Positions 34,895-39,166 of a stretch of DNA of 39,166 bases are shown here, piece by piece (positions within the stretch are counted from its first letter, which is position 1; the number at the start of each line of letters is the position of its first letter). Source of the DNA: Cercozoa sp. M6MM (Eukaryota > Endomyxa: Ascetosporea). The notes under the pieces are model-generated. The model did no database searches and had not been told where the DNA came from. It saw only the letters and a program-made list of their open reading frames with translations. The translations under genes were made by a program, and so were the position numbers. The stretch lies in the NCBI GenBank assembly GCA_040357565.1, contig JBDODJ010000106.1; one strand, 5' to 3'.

Positions 34895-35231
34895 ATAATC
34901 GACTCTCTCTCTGCGACCGACGATTGACTGATGTTGTATTAATTTATTGTAGTTGCGGTATGCAGCGTACTGTACATAGATGGCAGCCTGCGAGTGTGTC
35001 ATGATTCTAGCTCAGAGAAATGCCTTCAATATCTAACTTAGCCGCTCGGCTGGCTGATGTCGTGTGTGCAATGGATGAATACAGACCGTTTTTTGCAAAG
35101 ATGTACTTAGCTGCGCAGCGTTTTCCGCGGTAATTGCCTAACCGCAGTCACCTTTTGTTGTCGCCGTAATAAGCCAGTAGGTGGTAGATATTATTGGCAA
35201 GAAAGGCTTAAAAAGAATCCAGTCAGAGCAC
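34895..35231. promoter_or_regulatory. Spacer between the ABC1 and deacetylase genes
   Basis: 337 bp on the + strand holding a 3' UTR and the next promoter. No gene or repeat is recognised. GGCTTAAAAAGAATCC at about 35206 is a weakly TATA-like stretch 20-30 bp before the next ATG. Confidence 0.4.
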
Positions 35232-36724
35232 ATGTCGGAGAAAAGCAAGCGGAGCAGGTAAATTTAAATTGACTTTTAGTGTTTGGCAGTTTCACTGCCT
35301 CGACAAGTGATTCGATCCGATGAGATTTGCTCTAGCTTTCAAAAGTTGCTGGGATTCACGCTCGCGTGCTCGCTGGCAGCGAGTGGCGTTCTTCTCGTCT
35401 CAACAACGTTGGCCGCCTTCCCTTCAGGTTGCCCAGTTTGACAGTATATAGAACAGGAGATAACTCAGTTTGTGTGCACAGAGGTTGAAGCTCAGAGCGT
35501 GAGTGAACCGCATCGCTACGGTGCCGCTCCCATCGAATACTCTGGCGTCGAACGAGTGAAACTGCCCATGCAGAATGAGGCTCAGTTGCTGCAAACTCAG
35601 AACGTCGATGGCTACGGCATGCCGATTGGATTGCCTCCCAGTGATTTCGCGTACGTTCGCGACTTGCGTTTGCAGGACAACGAGGTGCTACTCACGATCG
35701 ATGACGGTCCCAGCGGTTCATGGGCAACTCACACTTCAGAGATTCTCGACATTCTAGCCGCGAGCAATGTCCGAGCCAACTTCTTCTTGATTGTATCACT
35801 CATCACAATTCTCGCGTTGGAGTATAACTTACTGACAACACCTTGTTTGTGTCCAGGGCCGCAACGTCGACGCCTCTCCTGCCGAGGCTTTGCGCATGGC
35901 CACGGAAGGTCACGAGATCGGCGTGCACACCATGACGCATCCGGATATGACCAAGGTGCGTTTCACGCGCTTGGAAGCACATGAGTTCACTCTTTTTTTT
36001 GGAACTGCAGATCAGTTCGGCACAGCGATTCGACGAGATCTTCCTCTGCTTGGACAGTATTCAACGAGCGGTATTGCGATATATATATATATATATCGAT
36101 TGAACTGAGCACAATGTTAACGTTTGAGGGTATCGGTAATGCTTAGGTACCGGGCTACATGCCGAGATACTGGCGACCGCCATACGGAGGCACGTCGACA
36201 CTCGTACGCGACGAGGTGTTCAACAACTTTGGCCTGGCACAGACGCTATGGACACTTGATACTCTCGACTGGGACCCAAACATGAAAGGAGACGTAATCG
36301 CTGCGCAACTGCAGGGCGCCAAAGGACACATCGCTCTCGTTCACGACGGTGCCTCGAACAGTGCAGAAACGGTGGTACTCTACCGCTGTCATACAATAGA
36401 GTAGGGTCGAGTTTTTTGAATTTTTTTAAATTGCTGGCAGAAAGCACTCCGGATCGCCGTTCCGCAACTGTGGCCTAGCTTTGTACATGCATGTACATCT
36501 GTGCATTTACTGCGCTGTGTTGTTTTGAGTGCAGAGTGACCGCTGGTGCCAAGTTTGTGACGCTGTCGGAACTGGACATGCGCGCGGCTGGCTGGAATAC
36601 TCCACCGACGACGACGACGCCAACGCCGACGCCGGATCCCGTGCTGCTGCAGCGCATCCAAGAGCTCGAGAATGCGCTAATTGCCATCACTAACACCGCC
36701 ACTGGCGCACTCACGCAGACATGA
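35232..36724 (+). CDS. Type II membrane polysaccharide deacetylase (NodB/CE4-like)
   Basis: CE4 enzymes remove N-acetyl groups from chitin, peptidoglycan or related sugars with a bound metal. Exon 1 (35232 on) encodes MSEKSKRS. After an intron ending CTCTAG comes FQKLLGFTLACSLAASGVLL, a signal anchor near residues 10-35. The NodB motifs appear in order: VLLTIDDGPSGSWATHTSEI (catalytic and metal Asp), EIGVHTMTHPDMTK (H-x3-H metal ligands), YWRPPYGGTSTL (motif 3), DTLDWDP (motif 4) and HIALVHDGASNS (motif 5). A C-terminal Pro/Thr linker (WNTPPTTTTPTPTPDP) leads to a short helical tail LLQRIQELENALIAI ending ALTQT (stop 36722-36724). About 340 residues. Likely an ER/Golgi or cell-surface enzyme; the substrate is not evident. 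Confidence 0.92.
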
Positions 36725-37307
36725 ATACAGTACTGCTTGCAACTACGATAGTTAGTGAGTTAAATTTAGTTCAGCTCAATAAGCACGCACAAACTAACAT
36801 AGAGATTTGGCCACCGGCCGCTTTGGTGGTGGCCCAGGCTATATCGCAGCGGGCTTTCTCCTCCCTTATCACTATCGTATACAAGCAACGAAGCAGCGAG
36901 GAGAGAATCGCTGGACATTTATCACGACTTAGAATGTGATGAGTCAAAGGAACTGATCGCATACGCCACGCCAAGCCAACTGAGTGGAGCACAATCGAAC
37001 ACATAAATCTTACTGGGCAAGCCTGGGAACATCAGGGCAACTTAGAGCTCTTGTATGTCTTCCCGTCGCACAGTCGCGCGCATGAGCACTTATTTCACCT
37101 GTGCTGTTCAGACTAAAATTTAGTGTTACTACTATTTAGTTACACATTTGGCCTTGGTGATTTCTGGAGCAATGAATGCATCGGTCCAGCGGGCTCGGAA
37201 GTTTCGCGTTTGGCGTGTGCGTACTTCGGGCGATACTCGGCAGAATTGATTCAAAGTCAGACTCAAAGTCAGACACGTAGTGTTACTCAGTTTCCACGAC
37301 CTCCAAA
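36725..37307. promoter_or_regulatory. Intergenic spacer, deacetylase to secreted-protein gene
   Basis: 583 bp on the + strand. It holds the deacetylase 3' UTR and the next promoter. A short tandem duplication CAAAGTCAGACT/CAAAGTCAGACA lies near 37253-37276, just upstream of the next gene. No other gene or RNA is recognised. Confidence 0.45.
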
Positions 37308-39097
37308 ATGACGCGCCTTGCCGTGGTATGGCCTAGTCACCCTAGCTGAACCATAGGTCTGTCAGTTTGTCAAGATGCAAGCTTATCATGCTGGTTTCAG
37401 GTAATTTTGTGTCTCGTGGCGCCACTGTGTGGCGCAGTGAGAGCTGCCCAAAGCCCCCAGAGTTTCGCATCAACTCTAACAACAGAAGATGTTGACTTCT
37501 TAAGTCTGTGCTCGGGTGCTGAAGCTGTCAGTCCTTCCTTCTTTGGACTTGATGCGCTTGCGCTCGGGAAGTGGTGAGTTTGCCGAGTTTCTCACGTGGG
37601 TTATGTTTTGTATTGCGTGTGATTTTAATTTTAGGGGAGAGTTCCTGTTGAGTGTCTTTCCTTCGGATGCCATCGACGACTGGACAGTCGCTGTTCTGAG
37701 TGGTCTGCCTCCTGCTTGTGCGAGGGAATATGTCATCGAGAAACGCGGAAAGAAAGGTACGGTCTCTGTGTAAAGCCGAAACTTCAAGTCGGTGAACAAT
37801 ATCGTTACCGTGTACAATAGTAAACGCTGCACACCTGTTACGTCGTGTCAATGCTCGTCGATACGCATATGCTCGTGGAGAGAAGTTGCTTCTCCCGGAC
37901 ACCGGCGAAGACGCGCTAGTCATGGGTAAGACTTGCGATTTTCGATAGATAGTTAAATACACATATAAACTTACCATGTCTCGTAGATCTGCTGAGTTTA
38001 ATGTCTATCATAACTTCCGTCTGTAATCTTCTGGCATGTTTAAGCTTTATGGCTTTCTTGTAGCAAGATACGACAGCGAGTCGGCAAATTGCCTGGTGGA
38101 CTTTGTCGGAAGCGTTTACTTTGACCTGGACGTGTTAAAACGCGACAAAAGCACGCGAAACAAACTGTTGAACTACGTGCGAACTGTGTACGCCGCCCTG
38201 AATGCAAGCTTTTCTGACTTGCCGCCGATGTGTGTGCAATCTGTGGCCTTGTTCCTGGGCACACTGCCTGCGTACGTCAGCAGACTTGGGGGTACAACGA
38301 TGGAGCAGCTGTTCGAAGATTGTTACATGTTTGAGCAAGACGATCGCGATGCCGAGGTTAGCTTTCCTTTCTTTCTACAGTTTGTTGCTACCATCGGACA
38401 GCTTTGCTTTCTTTCACAAGTTTGTTTGTGCTCCTGTCTGCAGCCAGCTGTTCTTGGTATACCAGTCGAAGAAGTGTGCCAGACACCGTGGGAGCGAGTG
38501 CAGTCTGTGAACGAGCTTTTGAAAGAGGAACAATTACCAGAACTACTGGGCAGTCCGGTGTCGCACTGGTGTAAGTTCACTGCTTCTAACTTCACAGGCT
38601 TCAACACAACATTCTGTCTGCGCAGCTCGCGTTTCCAACCGCGTCCTGCATCGAATGATCGCGACTTCTGCCCGCTACCTAGGGCTGCCCGACCAAACGT
38701 GTCTCAGCCTTCGGAAAAGTGCCAATGATCAATCAAGCTGGCCGTACCGTGAGATTTGCGTGCCGCACATCACACAACTTGGAGCAGAATATCAGCATTG
38801 GATGAATCGTTTGTCAAGCGAAGCCAGCGACCTGTCTTTGCAGTGTGTTCCTCCCGCCGCACAGGTCTTGCGTGTTGCCAGCACATCTACGGCGATGGAC
38901 ATGATGCTGCAGAAGAGGCATTTCAAGCTTGGCAGTGAAAGTCTGTGTCGCCTCCGCGAAAGTCGACCCGCAGCTGACGCAGATTTGTTGCGTTTACTGG
39001 TGAATCTTCCGCCGATCGACGACGTGACACTGCCTGCCGTGTTCCGGGCCAGGGAAGCGCCTTTGTTCGAGGTCGCTCTTCTCGCTGTCGCTGAGAG
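37308..39097 (+). CDS. Secreted protein of unknown family, 3' end beyond the window
   Basis: Unrecognised. Exon 1 (37308 on) gives MTRLAV and joins, after an intron ending GGTTTCAG, to VILCLVAPLCGAVRAAQSPQ, a clear signal peptide. The mature part continues TLTTEDVDFLSLCSGAEAVS, FFGLDALALGKW, GEFLLSVFPSDAIDDWTVAV with LSGLPPACAREYVIEKRGKK, AAHLLRRVNARRYAYARGEK and ARYDSESANCLVDFVGSVYF. Then NYVRTVYAALNASFSDLPPM, EQLFEDCYMFEQDDRDAE, IPVEEVCQTPWERVQSVNEL and a long last visible exon (RVSNRVLHRMIATSARYLGL ... LPAVFRAREAPLFEVALLAV). It stops at a donor after AGAG (39097), before a (TG)n intron. Mostly alpha-helical by composition with scattered cysteines. At least 440 residues before the edge. Confidence 0.72.
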
Positions 39098-39104
39098 GTG
39101 CTCA

Positions 39105-39108
<4 letters not shown>

Positions 39109-39165
<57 letters not shown>

Positions 39166-39166
39166 G
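39109..39166 (+). repeat. (TG)n microsatellite at the right edge
   Basis: A TG repeat reaching the end of the window, inside an intron of the secreted-protein gene. The window probably ends here because of the repeat. Confidence 0.9.

Overview
The window is nuclear DNA from an intron-rich, gene-dense eukaryote, most likely a protist or unicellular alga. I see fourteen protein-coding genes in 39 kb on both strands. Most are broken by many short GT-AG introns, and spacers run from about 60 to 900 bp. I could not assign a lineage from the sequence alone: the conserved genes (INO80, TRAP1, an X-family polymerase, an ADCK1-type kinase-like protein) are pan-eukaryotic. A membrane-anchored lipoxygenase and a wall-type polysaccharide deacetylase fit several protist and algal groups. 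There are four runs of N: 6387-6396, 17204-17303, 19334-19343 and 34488-34587. All sit in low-complexity intron sequence.

Layout. 1-2705 (+): C-terminal part of an INO80-type SNF2 ATPase. 2764-5660 (-): mitochondrial HSP90 (TRAP1). 5903-7416 (+): membrane-anchored alpha/beta hydrolase. 7458-7690: a MITE-like element. 8307-9882 (-): ankyrin-repeat protein. 10010-11948 (-): divergent protein kinase with an N-terminal hydrophobic segment. 12291-13141 (+) and 13449-14302 (-): a mirror-image pair of paralogous multi-pass membrane proteins sharing a 247-bp identical inverted repeat. 14619-18582 (+): lipoxygenase. 19048-19911 (-): secreted cysteine-rich protein, probably GPI-anchored. 20338-20463: second MITE copy. 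20775-23412 (-): spinster-like MFS transporter. 23649-27293 (+): BRCT-containing family X DNA polymerase. 27575-29481 (+): DHHC palmitoyltransferase. 29829-31229 (-): unassigned protein with an acidic C-terminus. 31509-34894 (+): ADCK1-like ABC1/UbiB protein. 35232-36724 (+): type II membrane polysaccharide deacetylase. 37308 to the right edge (+): unrecognised secreted protein, incomplete.

The genes do not form one pathway. Loose themes are chromatin and DNA repair (INO80, polymerase X), mitochondria (TRAP1, the ABC1 protein, perhaps the kinase) and the cell surface or lipids (lipoxygenase, spinster-like transporter, deacetylase, GPI protein, DHHC enzyme, hydrolase). Gene starts are often divergent with 230-340 bp between start codons, which suggests shared promoters.

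The features most worth attention are the mirror-image pair with its intron-spanning identity, a small inverted-repeat element family, a marked preference for 5' splice sites beginning GTAC, introns made almost wholly of C-rich or G-rich minisatellite, and a complete set of lipoxygenase iron ligands in a membrane-anchored protein. All exon calls were made by eye from reading frame, phase and protein motif. Gene ends are firmer than individual splice sites.
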